Positions 46,022 to 55,149 of a DNA stretch of 64,000 nucleotides are shown here, one piece after another. The stretch's first letter is position 1, and each line of letters opens with the position of its first letter. The DNA comes from Bacillus sp. N1-1 (GTDB lineage: Bacteria; Bacillota; Bacilli; Bacillales; Guptibacillaceae): NCBI RefSeq assembly GCF_009818105.1, contig NZ_CP046564.1, forward strand, positions 4,402,001 through 4,466,000, written 5' to 3'. The notes under the pieces are model-generated. The model did no database searches and was not told the origin of the DNA. It saw only the letters and a list, made by a program, of their open reading frames with translations. Both the position numbers and the translations under genes were made by a program.

Positions 46022-46390
46022 ATGATCAAACAAGTGAGCCAGATTGCGATTCCCGTGAAGAAAATGGAACGAGCTGTCCAGTTTTACAAGGAAATCCTGG
46101 AGCTACAGTTATTATTTGAAACTGATCAAATGGCCTTTTTTGATTGTAACGGAATGCGTCTTCTTCTTAGCCTCCCGGAAAAAGAAAAATTTGCTCACGC
46201 TAGCTCTATTGTTTATTTTGAAGTAAAACACATTGAAAAAAGTTATGAGCGATTAAAAAAAGATGGCGTGTTATTTAGTAGTAAGCCTCATTTGGTTGCG
46301 AAAATGGATCATACCGAAACCTGGATGGCTTTTTTTGAGGATAGTGAGCAAAATACGCATGCCATTATGAGCGAAATTTCTACGAAGTAA
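46022..46390 (+). CDS. VOC/glyoxalase family protein
   Basis: Single-domain vicinal oxygen chelate protein of 122 residues: ISQIAIPVKKMERAVQFYKEILEL is the family start, and the C-terminal half repeats the beta-alpha-beta-beta-beta fold (VYFEVKHIEKSYERLKKDGV). First-motif ligands are not the classic His, so the metal role is uncertain. ATG at 46022 follows AGGAGG. Function unknown (glyoxalase or resistance-like). Confidence 0.8.
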   Translation: MIKQVSQIAIPVKKMERAVQFYKEILELQLLFETDQMAFFDCNGMRLLLSLPEKEKFAHASSIVYFEVKHIEKSYERLKKDGVLFSSKPHLVAKMDHTETWMAFFEDSEQNTHAIMSEISTK

Positions 46391-46423
46391 AGAAAGGATG
46401 CCAGTTGGCATCCTTTCTTTACT
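46386..46423. terminator. Bidirectional terminator
   Basis: Perfect 18-base arms with core AAAGGATGCCA and almost no loop, enclosing the stop codon of the VOC gene. Confidence 0.88.
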
Positions 46424-46427
46424 GTCA

Positions 46428-46658
46428 TTAATCTTCATCTTTTACATCAGGATCTTCAGGAATTGGCTCATTCGCTTCCTCTTCTAATCTTCGCTTCATT
46501 TTGTCAAGCTGTTCAAAATGAGTATTAAACTGCTCTTTATATAACAAATGCTGCTCACCATCAAAAATGGTTCGAACGCGGTTTTCACGAATGAGCGTTT
46601 CAATATAAGATTCAGGTAGAGATAAATATTCTGCAGTCTCTTTAATCGTGAGGTACAT
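46428..46658 (-). CDS. Excisionase-type helix-turn-helix protein
   Basis: DNA-binding protein of 76 residues with an HTH_17 motif: MYLTIKETAEYLSLPESYIETLIREN then RVRTIFDGEQHLLYKEQF, followed by an acidic tail. This fold occurs in small regulators and excisionases, but no integrase or attachment site is nearby. ATG at 46658. Convergent with the VOC gene. Confidence 0.75.
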   Translation of the reverse strand: MYLTIKETAEYLSLPESYIETLIRENRVRTIFDGEQHLLYKEQFNTHFEQLDKMKRRLEEEANEPIPEDPDVKDED

Positions 46659-46779
46659 ACCGTTGCCTCCAATGTCATAATTTACGTCTTAAGTCTTATT
46701 TCATTTACTGCTCTAGTTTCTACTATACTGATCTCAACTACTATAAGATTACCATAGAGAATATACGGGAGGGAACGGC

Positions 46780-47631
46780 ATGAGAAGTGGATTTTATGTC
46801 ATTGTTGGTTTGCTAACTGTTGGAGCAGTATTGTTAATTTTATATGAAAACACATCACTTTTTGCAGGAGGAAGCGATGAGAATAGCATAAAAGTGACGG
46901 AGCGAACGGAGGAAATTAACATAATCACGCACAGTAGTGATATGAAAATCGTCCCTGAAGCTCGAAATGATGTAAAAGCAGCATTGAATGGGAATGGAGA
47001 ATTATCTTTACGTAAACAAGGGGATACGATTGAAGTAGAAGTGAAGCAGAAATGGTATCAATTTTTCAACTTTAATGGAAAATCAGATGTTACCGTCTAC
47101 TTACCCGCGGACTTTAATCAAAACCTTAAGCTTGAAGTGGGTTCAGGAAATGTTGAATTAAAAGGAGCTAGTCCTCTCGTTTTAAATGATGTCGATATTG
47201 AGATGAGCTCTGGAGATGTTGAACTTTCTAACTTGCAAACGAAAAGTTTTAAACATGATGGTTCATCAGGACGACTGATGATTGATCAGCTCTCAACCGA
47301 AAAAGGAAGCTTTGATATTAGTTCTGGTGACGTGATCCTAACGAAATATTCGGGGCCACTAAAGGGAGAAATGTCATCCGGGGAAATGAAGGTTCAAATG
47401 AATCAGTTATCTGGAGATGTGTCGTTTGATTTAAGCTCGGGCGATGTGGAATTAGATCTTCCCGATGATGCGAACTTCACACTCGATACAGAAGCAAGCA
47501 GTGGCGATATTTCCACAACTTTCACGTTAAAAGAACAAACGATAACTAACAACAAGATTTCTGGTGTCCATGGTAGTGGAGAATACCAAGTAAATGTTTC
47601 GCTTTCAAGCGGAAACGCTCGCGTGTATTAA
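46780..47631 (+). CDS. LiaG-like DUF4097 protein
   Basis: Exported protein of 283 residues with an N-terminal membrane anchor (FYVIVGLLTVGAVLLILYEN) and a right-handed beta repeat region of DUF4097 type, in which short units such as SSGDVELSNL, ISSGDVILTKY and LSSGDVELDLP recur. It resembles LiaG of B. subtilis in size and layout, but the liaIH, liaF and liaRS genes are not beside it. ATG at 46780 follows GGGAGGG. Role in envelope stress is only inferred. Confidence 0.78.
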   Translation: MRSGFYVIVGLLTVGAVLLILYENTSLFAGGSDENSIKVTERTEEINIITHSSDMKIVPEARNDVKAALNGNGELSLRKQGDTIEVEVKQKWYQFFNFNGKSDVTVYLPADFNQNLKLEVGSGNVELKGASPLVLNDVDIEMSSGDVELSNLQTKSFKHDGSSGRLMIDQLSTEKGSFDISSGDVILTKYSGPLKGEMSSGEMKVQMNQLSGDVSFDLSSGDVELDLPDDANFTLDTEASSGDISTTFTLKEQTITNNKISGVHGSGEYQVNVSLSSGNARVY

Positions 47632-47728
47632 ATCGAAAAGGATGATTTACTATCGGAATTTCTTCCATTATTGCCGGGGGAATGATTGGTGGAAGAAAGC
47701 GGGAAACAAAGTAATACTGCTCTCACTA

Positions 47729-47757
47729 AAAAAGCTCTCCACGCCGGGGAGCTTTTT
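47729..47757. terminator. Terminator between LiaG-like and SIS genes
   Basis: AAAAAGCTC arms with one mismatch and a T run; serves the minus-strand SIS gene. Confidence 0.75.
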
Positions 47758-47759
47758 CA

Positions 47760-48509
47760 CTAGGAATGAGGTTTACTTTCAAGTAGAGGTATGCGTGATT
47801 TGTATTTCTTAATTAATGTCTTATTCCACTCATCTGATCCATCTACATTCCCACTTTTAAATACAGGAGGATGAATCCCTCGTTCAATTAACTGCTGAAT
47901 GGCTTCTACTGTAATACCGTTCATAACGGCCATCCCGAGTATTGTCGAAGTAGAACCAAACGAGATTTGATTCTTCTCATTGTGCATCGTCGCATCTCCC
48001 GATGGAACCTGATGATCAATCACCAGGTCAACCGTTTCATACAAATACTTTCCTGTATGATGTCTGGAAGTTTGCCCAATTGAAGCTTTTCGAGAAGTTA
48101 CTCCAATCACATAAGCTCCTCTTTCTTTGCTAAGAAGAGCTACATCGATCGGAACTGGATTACGCCCTGACGTCGATACAACAATAACAACGTCACCTCG
48201 TTGAATATCTTGATGAGCCATAAACTCTTTTGCTAGGTCATTAGTTCGTTCTAACGCAGAAGAACGCAATCCACCCCTGTGAAGCATTAAGTCTTCAATT
48301 AAAATAGGACGAATTGGAGCAAGTCCTCCTGCACGATAAAAAACTTCTTCTGCCATCATATGCGAGTGACCACAGCCAAAAACATGGACGATTTGTCCGT
48401 TTTCGATACTCGTTGCGACAGCAGAACTAGCTCGCTTTATAACGCTTACTTCTTGTTCTTCAATGTCTTGAAGCGCTTGATTAATGTGATGAAAGTATTC
48501 GCTAAACAA
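47760..48509 (-). CDS. SIS-domain phosphosugar-binding protein (UPF0309 type)
   Basis: Cytoplasmic protein of 249 residues with a SIS fold: VHVFGCGHSHMMAEEVFYRAGG, VVIVVSTSGRNPVPIDVALLSK and QISFGSTSTILGMAVMNGI. These match the UPF0309 (YtlD-like) group. Last gene of the nag operon, 13 bases after nagR. The start is TTG at 48509 behind GGGGG. An amino-sugar isomerase or phosphosugar sensor role fits the operon but is not shown. Confidence 0.8.
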   Translation of the reverse strand: MFSEYFHHINQALQDIEEQEVSVIKRASSAVATSIENGQIVHVFGCGHSHMMAEEVFYRAGGLAPIRPILIEDLMLHRGGLRSSALERTNDLAKEFMAHQDIQRGDVVIVVSTSGRNPVPIDVALLSKERGAYVIGVTSRKASIGQTSRHHTGKYLYETVDLVIDHQVPSGDATMHNEKNQISFGSTSTILGMAVMNGITVEAIQQLIERGIHPPVFKSGNVDGSDEWNKTLIKKYKSRIPLLESKPHS

Positions 48510-48522
48510 GCGGCATCCCCCT

Positions 48523-49245
48523 TTAACGCTTAAGTGTAATCATAAATTTATAACGATCTGCTCGATACGAAGACTTTACAACTTCTAGCGGTGTTTCGTC
48601 GGCAAGTTTCGTATTTCGCTGAATGAGCAGGATTGGTGCACCCTTTTGAATATTAAGGTACTCGGCCTCTTGCTGTGTCGCTACAGATGACTCCAGCACC
48701 TGAGTAGCCTCTTGGATCTTGATAGCGAGCTGATGCTCAATGTGATGATACAATGAATGTTGGACGGTTTCTTCTGTTAGTCCTTTGACGAGATTCGCTG
48801 AAATGTACGTCTTCTCAAGAGCCATCGGAATGCCATCAGCAAGTCTAATCCGTTTTATTTCGTATACTGGAGCGTGTTCTTGTATTTTTAACTGCTGCGA
48901 AATATAAGAAGGAGCTGGTACGATTTCAAATCCAACAAGTTTGCTGCTAGGCTCCATTCCCCGAGATTTCATATCTTCAGTAAAACTTGTTAACCCCATC
49001 AACTGCTGTTCAATCTTTTTTTCGGCTACAAAAGTTCCAACGCCTTTTTGGCGATAAAGATACCCGCCGTTCACAAGCTCTGTAATCGCCTGTCTAACCG
49101 TCATACGACTAATGCTAAACCGTTCAGCATACTCTCGCTCTGAGGGCAATGAATCACCTGGCTTTAATTCACCACGTTCAATTAATCCTTTTATCCACTC
49201 CACTAACTGATAATAAATCGGTAATGGGGACGTCTTATCAATCAT
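48523..49245 (-). CDS. nagR: GntR/HutC-family regulator of GlcNAc genes
   Basis: Repressor of 240 residues equivalent to B. subtilis NagR (YvoA). The winged helix-turn-helix has PSEREYAERFSISRMTVRQAI and GYLYRQKGVGTFVAEK, and the C-terminal UTRA domain (residues 95-235) binds glucosamine 6-phosphate or N-acetylglucosamine 6-phosphate. ATG at 49245 follows AAAGGAG. It lies 14 bases after nagB. Its operators, ATTGGTATAGACAACT, are found twice in the nagA-nagP intergenic region. Confidence 0.9.
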   Translation of the reverse strand: MIDKTSPLPIYYQLVEWIKGLIERGELKPGDSLPSEREYAERFSISRMTVRQAITELVNGGYLYRQKGVGTFVAEKKIEQQLMGLTSFTEDMKSRGMEPSSKLVGFEIVPAPSYISQQLKIQEHAPVYEIKRIRLADGIPMALEKTYISANLVKGLTEETVQHSLYHHIEHQLAIKIQEATQVLESSVATQQEAEYLNIQKGAPILLIQRNTKLADETPLEVVKSSYRADRYKFMITLKR

Positions 49246-49259
49246 CGAACAAACTCCTT

Positions 49260-49994
49260 TCAGCGCACACTTACACCAGACAACGCTTCTTTATCAGCAA
49301 TAATTGTAACATGAGAATGCTTGTTTAATACCGATGCAGGAAAAGACTCGTCGACTTCACCTTCCATCAATTTTTTCATCGCATCGTTTTTCGATTTACC
49401 CGATACAAGTAGTAAAATTTCTTTGCTTTTCATAATCGTTGCAATCCCCATCGTAATGGCCTGGTATGGCACTTCCTTTATATCATCAAAAAATCGTGCG
49501 TTGGCTTCTCTTGTTGATTGCGCCAGTTCAACAATTTGCGTCGTTGCTTGAAAGGATGTTCCCGGCTCATTAAAGCCAATGTGACCATTACTCCCCATGC
49601 CAAGAAGCTGTACATCTATCCCACCAGCTTCCTCAATACGCTCTTCATAGCCTTTACATTCTTCTACGAGATCAAGGGCGGTTCCGCTGGGGAGGTGAAC
49701 ATTTGTCGTAGGAATGTCGACTTTTTCAAATAAATTGTTGTACATAAAGGCGTGGTAACTATTTGGGTTTTCTGGCGAAAAACCTACATATTCATCAAGG
49801 TTGTATGTTGTCACCTTTTTATAGGACGTGCCGTTTTGTTCATGGTCCATAATCAGTCGCTTATATGTCCCAAGTGGCGTTCCTCCGGTCGCAAGGCCGA
49901 GTACAATCGCCGGGTTTGTTTGCACTTTGTCTATTAGATAATTTGCTGCAAGTTCACTCATGTGTTGGTAATCATTCGCTTGAATAATTCTCAT
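49260..49994 (-). CDS. nagB: Glucosamine-6-phosphate deaminase
   Basis: Converts glucosamine 6-phosphate to fructose 6-phosphate and ammonia. It has 244 residues. Active-site segments LGLATGGTPLGTYKRL, NLDEYVGFSPENPNSYHAFMY and GMGSNGHIGFNEPGTSF are intact. ATG at 49994 follows GGAGTGGGG and lies 23 bases inside the end of nagA, so translation is coupled. Central in the nag operon. Confidence 0.96.
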   Translation of the reverse strand: MRIIQANDYQHMSELAANYLIDKVQTNPAIVLGLATGGTPLGTYKRLIMDHEQNGTSYKKVTTYNLDEYVGFSPENPNSYHAFMYNNLFEKVDIPTTNVHLPSGTALDLVEECKGYEERIEEAGGIDVQLLGMGSNGHIGFNEPGTSFQATTQIVELAQSTREANARFFDDIKEVPYQAITMGIATIMKSKEILLLVSGKSKNDAMKKLMEGEVDESFPASVLNKHSHVTIIADKEALSGVSVR

Positions 49995-51186
49995 TCTCCC
50001 CACTCCTTCCATTTGAATATGCAAGATGACCTTTACAGAAAGTCATCATCACTTCCCCGTCTTCAGATCGTACGAAAAGATCTGCCTCTTTTCCTACAGC
50101 CAGACTGCCCTTACGTTCAAAAACTCCAAGCTGTTTGGCAGGGTTTTCTGATGCCATTTTAATCGCACTTTCAAGGGAGCATCTTGTATACTCTTGAATA
50201 TTAGTAAGCGCGTCTTTCATTTTTAATACACTGCCCGCTAAAGTGCCGTTTTCTAATAGCGCCTTACCATCTTTCACTTCTACTTCCTGTCCACCTAAAT
50301 CATAGCGACCATTTTTAAGACATTTCGCTCGCATGGCATCTGTTATTAAGATCACGCCTGCATCCGTTTTTTGCTGATAAGCTAATTGAATCATTTCCGG
50401 TCGAACATGATATCCGTCTGCAATCACTTCTGTTTTCAATTGTTCATTCAATAATGCAGCTCCTACAACACCTGGCTCTCGATGATGTAGTCCTTTCATT
50501 CCGTTATAAAGATGCGTAATGTGCGTAGCGCCACATTTTACTGCCTCCATCACTTGCTGATAAGTGGCATCAGAGTGACCAATTGATGCGATAACACCTC
50601 GATCAGTCAAATAACGAATAAGCTCCAGACCACCTTCTTTTTCAGGCGCAAGCGTCACGAGTTTAATCTTGCCTTTTGCAAGCTTATTCCAAGCTTCAAA
50701 AACTCGAATGTCCGGTCGCTGCATCGCATGCAGCGGCTGCGCACCTGCTCTCTCACTATTTAAAAATGGTCCTTCTAAATGAATGCCAAGCACTTCAGCA
50801 CCACCTGGCTTTTGGTTCTTCTCCACATACTCTCCTGCATTCTTCACAGCACGCTCGATTGCTTTTGCTTCCTGGGTAATGGTCGTTGCTAGAAAGCTTG
50901 TTGTGCCTTCTGCAGGGAGTGCTTGAGTGATCGTATCTAGGGCTTCTGCCGTGGCATCCATCGTATCCGCTCCATTCACCCCGTGAATATGAACGTCAAT
51001 CATACCTGGAAGCAAAGATACATTCTCATGAAACGTATATACTTTTTCACCATCACTTTTATTACGTTGCTTCGCCGGTCCAATTTCAGTAATGATACCA
51101 TTCTCTACTTTAATGTAACCATTCTCAATCGTTTCTCGTTCGCTAAACACTGTTACCTGATCGATAACGAATCTTGTCTCAGCCAA
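49972..51186 (-). CDS. nagA: N-acetylglucosamine-6-phosphate deacetylase
   Basis: Amidohydrolase of 404 residues that removes acetate from N-acetylglucosamine 6-phosphate. Metal motif GMIDVHIHGVNG (residues about 57-68), the EGPFLNSERAGAQP site, GHSDATYQQV and the catalytic Asp region ITDAMRAK are present. The best start is TTG at 51186 with GAGGAG eight bases upstream; the GTG at 51195 overlaps that site. First gene of the nag operon. Confidence 0.94.
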   Translation of the reverse strand: MAETRFVIDQVTVFSERETIENGYIKVENGIITEIGPAKQRNKSDGEKVYTFHENVSLLPGMIDVHIHGVNGADTMDATAEALDTITQALPAEGTTSFLATTITQEAKAIERAVKNAGEYVEKNQKPGGAEVLGIHLEGPFLNSERAGAQPLHAMQRPDIRVFEAWNKLAKGKIKLVTLAPEKEGGLELIRYLTDRGVIASIGHSDATYQQVMEAVKCGATHITHLYNGMKGLHHREPGVVGAALLNEQLKTEVIADGYHVRPEMIQLAYQQKTDAGVILITDAMRAKCLKNGRYDLGGQEVEVKDGKALLENGTLAGSVLKMKDALTNIQEYTRCSLESAIKMASENPAKQLGVFERKGSLAVGKEADLFVRSEDGEVMMTFCKGHLAYSNGRSGENENYSSE

Positions 51187-51217
51187 ACCAAACACTCCTC
51201 GCAGTTCTGTTAAATGA

Positions 51218-51253
51218 ATACTACCACCATTAAGTACAGTTGTCTATACCAGT
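51218..51253 (-). promoter_or_regulatory. nagA promoter with NagR operator
   Basis: Operator ACTGGTATAGACAACT on the minus strand (51238-51253) contains the -35 TAGACA. The -10 TAGTAT is 17 bases further (51218-51223). Confidence 0.75.
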
Positions 51254-51283
51254 AATCGACTCAATGTTAGATATGACGACATA

Positions 51284-51319
51284 ATTGGTATAGACAACTA
51301 TATTTAGTGCTGTTATGAT
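51284..51319 (+). promoter_or_regulatory. nagP promoter with NagR operator
   Basis: Operator ATTGGTATAGACAACT (51284-51299) contains the -35 TAGACA, with -10 TATGAT (51314-51319) 17 bases later. It is a mirror image of the nagA promoter. Confidence 0.75.
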
Positions 51320-51329
51320 GAACAAGATA

Positions 51330-51343
51330 ATAAAACGTTTTCA
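51330..51343 (+). promoter_or_regulatory. cre-like site before nagP
   Basis: ATAAAACGTTTTCA fits the cre consensus at 12 of 14 positions and lies just after the -10, a repressing position. Confidence 0.45.
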
Positions 51344-51367
51344 AATTTTGAAAGGGGTTGAACGTTT

Positions 51368-53227
51368 ATGCTCGGAGCTCTACAACGCATTGGTAAGTCA
51401 TTGATGCTTCCAATTGCCGTACTTCCGGCTGCAGCCTTGCTACTAAGGTTGGGACAAGATGACTTACTTGGTATTCCATTTGTCGCTGCTGCAGGTGGAG
51501 CAATATTTGATAATCTAGCTCTTATTTTTGCTATTGGTGTGGCGATTGGTTTCTCAAAAGATAGCAACGGTGCAGCTGGTCTAGCAGGGGCAATTGGTTA
51601 CCTGGTTCTCACACAGGGAACTCAAGCTGTGAATGAAGACATCAACATGGCGATTCTTGGAGGAATTTTATCTGGTATCGTTGCAGGACTTCTATATAAT
51701 CGATTTCATGATATTAAACTCCCCACCTGGCTTGGTTTCTTTGGAGGGAGACGTTTTGTACCAATCGTTACAGCCACTGCAATGGTTATACTTGCAGGAT
51801 TATTTGGATTTGTTTGGCCTCCTATCCAAGAAGGCATTAACGCGATTGGACAGTGGATTATTGATGCAGGCGCACTTGGGGTAGGGGTATTCGGATTCTT
51901 AAATCGACTGCTTATTCCTTTTGGGTTGCATCACGTACTAAATAGTTTAGTCTGGTTTGTTTTCGGTGAGTATAACGGCGCAACAGGAGATCTAAATCGA
52001 TTCTTTGCCGGAGATCCTTCAGCCGGAATTTTCATGGCTGGCTTCTTCCCGATCATGATGTTCGGGCTACCTGCAGCGTGTATTGCGATGATTGCTGCCG
52101 CTAAAAAAGACAGAAGAGCTGAAGTAAGTGGAATGTTAATCGGTATTGCCTTTGCATCGTTCTTAACAGGTATTACGGAACCGATTGAATTCGCCTTTAT
52201 GTTCTTATCACCTTTATTATATGGGATTCACGCTCTTTTAACAGCTAGCTCAATGGTCCTCACTTACGTTCTGGGCATCCACCATGGATTTGGCTTCTCT
52301 GCCGGTGCCATTGACTTTTTCCTTAATTATGGACTAGCACAGAAAGCAGGACTATTACTTGTTATTGGTTTGATTTACGGAGTCATATACTTTGTGGTCT
52401 TCTACTTCTTAATAAAAAAATTAAACTTAAAAACACCTGGTCGAGAAGACGAAGATATGGCCTTACAAGCGAATTCTCCTTCTGAAGGTGACAAATACGA
52501 TGTGATGGCTGGACATTTTATTCGTAGCATTGGCGGCATTGATAATATTTCATCCATCGATAACTGCACTACAAGACTACGTTTACAAATGAATGATATG
52601 TCAAAAGTAGATGAAGCAGAATTAAAGCGTTATGGGGCTCGAGGCGTCGTCAAAGTGAATAATCGAAACCTACAAATTATTGTCGGAACAGATGTTGAAT
52701 TTGTGGCGGATGCAATGCGAGGCACGCGCTCTAATCCTTCTAAAGAGACTATAAACTCTGGAACATTAACAAAAACGATAGCAGATCAAGCGTTTATTAT
52801 GCCAGTTAAAGGAAAGATCATTCCATTGAAAGAAGTTCCAGATGAAGTCTTTTCTTCAGGAATGATGGGGGATGGTTTCGCCATTCTTCCTGAAGACGGC
52901 CATTTTGTTTCGCCTGTTGACGGCGAAGTCATAAGCGTATTCCCTACAAAGCATGCGGTCGGTATCAAATCTGAAAGTGGAGTCGAAATAAAGATACATG
53001 TCGGCATCGATACGGTCAATTTAAAAGGCGAAGGGTTTAAGACTCATGTAAAAGAAGGAGATACAATCAAGAGAGGGGATAATCTAATGACTGTTGATTT
53101 AAGTAGCGTCAGACGTGCTGTACCATCTCTTGCCACTCCAGTCATTTTCACAAACTTACAAACGTTAAAAATTAAAAAGACAGGAAACATTCCTCAAGGC
53201 GATAGCGGGATCATTTCCATTGATTAA
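51368..53227 (+). CDS. nagP: N-acetylglucosamine PTS EIICBA
   Basis: Imports and phosphorylates N-acetylglucosamine. It has 619 residues. Order: EIIC (residues 1-350, about 10 helices; substrate segment GITEPIEFAFMFLSPLLYGIH), EIIB (about 385-450, Cys in IDNCTTRLRLQM), and EIIA (about 475-615, with the phosphorylated His in IKIHVGIDTVNLKGEGF). The ATG at 51368 follows AAAGGGG. Its EIIA domain can in principle also serve the EIIA-less sucrose permease of this window. Divergent from nagA. Confidence 0.94.
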   Translation: MLGALQRIGKSLMLPIAVLPAAALLLRLGQDDLLGIPFVAAAGGAIFDNLALIFAIGVAIGFSKDSNGAAGLAGAIGYLVLTQGTQAVNEDINMAILGGILSGIVAGLLYNRFHDIKLPTWLGFFGGRRFVPIVTATAMVILAGLFGFVWPPIQEGINAIGQWIIDAGALGVGVFGFLNRLLIPFGLHHVLNSLVWFVFGEYNGATGDLNRFFAGDPSAGIFMAGFFPIMMFGLPAACIAMIAAAKKDRRAEVSGMLIGIAFASFLTGITEPIEFAFMFLSPLLYGIHALLTASSMVLTYVLGIHHGFGFSAGAIDFFLNYGLAQKAGLLLVIGLIYGVIYFVVFYFLIKKLNLKTPGREDEDMALQANSPSEGDKYDVMAGHFIRSIGGIDNISSIDNCTTRLRLQMNDMSKVDEAELKRYGARGVVKVNNRNLQIIVGTDVEFVADAMRGTRSNPSKETINSGTLTKTIADQAFIMPVKGKIIPLKEVPDEVFSSGMMGDGFAILPEDGHFVSPVDGEVISVFPTKHAVGIKSESGVEIKIHVGIDTVNLKGEGFKTHVKEGDTIKRGDNLMTVDLSSVRRAVPSLATPVIFTNLQTLKIKKTGNIPQGDSGIISID

Positions 53228-53243
53228 TTGTTAGAAAATGAAG

Positions 53244-53270
53244 AAAGGCAGCGGAAATTCCGCTGCCTTT
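53244..53270. terminator. Bidirectional terminator nagP / parR
   Basis: AAAGGCAGCGG arms around AAATT with T runs on both strands. Confidence 0.9.
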
Positions 53271-53274
53271 CGTT

Positions 53275-53835
53275 TTATTTATTCATTTTATCAAGAAATC
53301 CGCCGAGCAAATCATCTACGCTCTCTTCTTCCTCTTCTTCAACCGCTGAGCTTTGCTCTTGTTTTGCCTGATCCCAATCAAAATTCATTAGATCATCATC
53401 AGACATCGGTGGTAAAGCCTCAACAGGTTCTGATACTTCTCTCTGGACTGCTCTTTCTTCCTGCAAATAAAGTGCCTGATCAATATCAATCGAGTTACTG
53501 TTAAATGATGCAAGAAGAGATGCAGCGCGTACAGGATCTGATAAAATTTGGTAAACGATGTTTCCAAGAAGCGCTTCTGAATGCTCATGTTTTAACCAAT
53601 CCCTTTGGGCTTTGCTTAATCCCTTGGGCAAAGGTACAGTAATCGCATCATTATCGCGTCTGATCGTTTGCGTGACACCATCTAAAACATACTCCGCAAT
53701 GCGGCTTGAGAAGTTCCGTTTTTCTTCCTCTTTTAACTTCTGCAGCTGCTTTAGAATATGATCAGGTGTATCAGAAGGAAGGCGAAAAGTGATTGCCTGT
53801 CCTCTCTGTAACCCCGTCATCCCCGCCTTTTTCAT
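53275..53835 (-). CDS. parR: ParR-like DNA-binding partition adaptor
   Basis: Protein of 186 residues in the position and form of a type II partition adaptor. Residues 14-60 (ITFRLPSDTPDHILKQL then FSSRIAEYVLDGV) fit a ribbon-helix-helix fold, the DNA-binding fold of ParR. The centre is mixed, and the tail from about residue 135 is very acidic (VEEEEEESVDDLLGG), ending in a short helix like the ParM-binding end of ParR. ATG at 53835 follows AGGGTG and lies 12 bases behind the ParM-like gene. The name rests on gene order and fold; sequence identity with known ParR proteins cannot be tested here. Confidence 0.68.
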   Translation of the reverse strand: MKKAGMTGLQRGQAITFRLPSDTPDHILKQLQKLKEEEKRNFSSRIAEYVLDGVTQTIRRDNDAITVPLPKGLSKAQRDWLKHEHSEALLGNIVYQILSDPVRAASLLASFNSNSIDIDQALYLQEERAVQREVSEPVEALPPMSDDDLMNFDWDQAKQEQSSAVEEEEEESVDDLLGGFLDKMNK

Positions 53836-53847
53836 CAAATCACCCTA

Positions 53848-55035
53848 CTAGTTTTTGACCTTGTTCTTTTCTTCTTTCTTATCCTGGTGCTGAGGCTTGC
53901 TATTTTTACGAGTGAAGTCAGAGATTAGCTTGTAGTATGCATTCGACATCATCCAAATGCTTTCTTTCTCATCTTCAAAGAAATCAATGTTGTACCCATC
54001 AAGGTTATTGTTCAACGTTTTTAGGTAATCTTTCAATACAATTGAACCGCCGCCAACGAAATAGCAGATTTCAGATTGAGAGTTCTTCTGCCATACGTTA
54101 CGAAGGTGACGATATTGTTTCTTCGCAAGCTCCAAGAGAATACGATCTGTAATATCATGAACGCTTGTACGACTTCCGCGGACCATAATGTGATTACGAT
54201 CGTTCTTCTTCGTAATAATATCCACTACATCACGACGGCTATCGAGTTCCACTCCGTGCTTTGAGCGAATTTCTTCACGAATCGCTTCAAGTGACTCAGC
54301 AACGCCAAGGTTAAAGCCCTGCGCCTTATCATCGTCGACATTACGGTTTTTAATAACCGCGATATCCGTAGAAAGTCCACCAATGTCTTGAATTAAAATG
54401 CGCTTGTCGATCAAATCTTTATTAATGATATTTAAATCGCTATCCATAACAAGGTTAATGTAAGCGGCAAATCCTTCAGGATAAACTTTCACTTCATCAA
54501 ATTTAATATTTACTTTCTTACCTTGATATTTCGGTGTTACAAGAAACTCTACCTGGTGAACAGAACCAAGAAGTCTTGAACGATAACCCACGTCTTTTCC
54601 TTCTTTTACTTCACGAAGTGGAAGACCTGTTCCAAGCGTGTAATTAGCATCAATCACGCCGTTTTGGTTTTTGAAATTTGCAGAGTTCTTTGGATCAACC
54701 GCATCTAAAGCTAGAGAAGCAAACAGCATTACTAGTGTTTGGTCTTCTTCTGACTTTGCACTTCCAGGATCTAATTCAGTCGGGTTGTCACTCTTTGTTG
54801 CTAGATTACCAACTCGGTAGATCGCATTGTTATCTTTCAGTGCAGGGGAGTGAACGCGAATATGAATACCATCAAGCGGATCTTTCGTATCCAATTCTTC
54901 AATTCCAATAACAGGGCGATCTTCTATATCTCTTGCAATCACATTTGGTATGTATAGGTCAGATTCGATTTTTCCATAGATTCCTTTTAGTGAGTCGTTA
55001 CCTACATCGACTGCTGCAATTCTTGAATTACTCAT
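53848..55035 (-). CDS. parM: ParM/StbA-type actin-like ATPase
   Basis: Actin-fold ATPase of 395 residues, expected to form filaments that push DNA apart. Nucleotide motifs are in order: phosphate 1 AAVDVGNDSLKG (Asp10), connect 1 LGTGLPLREV (134-143), phosphate 2 IQDIGGLSTDIAVIK (DIGG at 217-220) and adenosine motif CYFVGGGSIVLKDYL (VGGG at 327-330). These match the ParM/StbA family rather than MreB, FtsA or DnaK. The C-terminal 20 residues are a charged, lysine-rich tail. ATG at 55035 has AAAGGAT upstream. It heads an operon with the ParR-like gene and lies next to a repeat cluster. Confidence 0.88.
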   Translation of the reverse strand: MSNSRIAAVDVGNDSLKGIYGKIESDLYIPNVIARDIEDRPVIGIEELDTKDPLDGIHIRVHSPALKDNNAIYRVGNLATKSDNPTELDPGSAKSEEDQTLVMLFASLALDAVDPKNSANFKNQNGVIDANYTLGTGLPLREVKEGKDVGYRSRLLGSVHQVEFLVTPKYQGKKVNIKFDEVKVYPEGFAAYINLVMDSDLNIINKDLIDKRILIQDIGGLSTDIAVIKNRNVDDDKAQGFNLGVAESLEAIREEIRSKHGVELDSRRDVVDIITKKNDRNHIMVRGSRTSVHDITDRILLELAKKQYRHLRNVWQKNSQSEICYFVGGGSIVLKDYLKTLNNNLDGYNIDFFEDEKESIWMMSNAYYKLISDFTRKNSKPQHQDKKEEKNKVKN

Positions 55036-55090
55036 AAAAATAATCCATCCTTTCATATTTAAAATCTAGTATTTCTACTATTAACTTAAA

Positions 55091-55117
55091 ATTATAGAAT
55101 TTTTCAAACGAAGTCAA
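55091..55117 (-). promoter_or_regulatory. parM promoter
   Basis: On the minus strand TTGACT (55112-55117) and TATAAT (55091-55096), spaced 15 bases (short), about 56 bases upstream of the ParM start. The iterons lie just upstream. Confidence 0.55.
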
Positions 55118-55149
55118 TGAGTCAATCTATCTAGTTTACAATTATGTTT

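Noticed and set aside
46428..46658. Excisionase of an integrated element
   Set aside because: The fold is shared with ordinary small regulators and there is no integrase, attachment site or phage gene near it.
47594..47812. Short frame and the peptide TIGISSIIAGGMIGGRKRETK after the LiaG-like gene
   Set aside because: The glycine-rich reading is suggestive of a small membrane protein, but it has a stop directly upstream and no start codon in frame; kept out as a gene.
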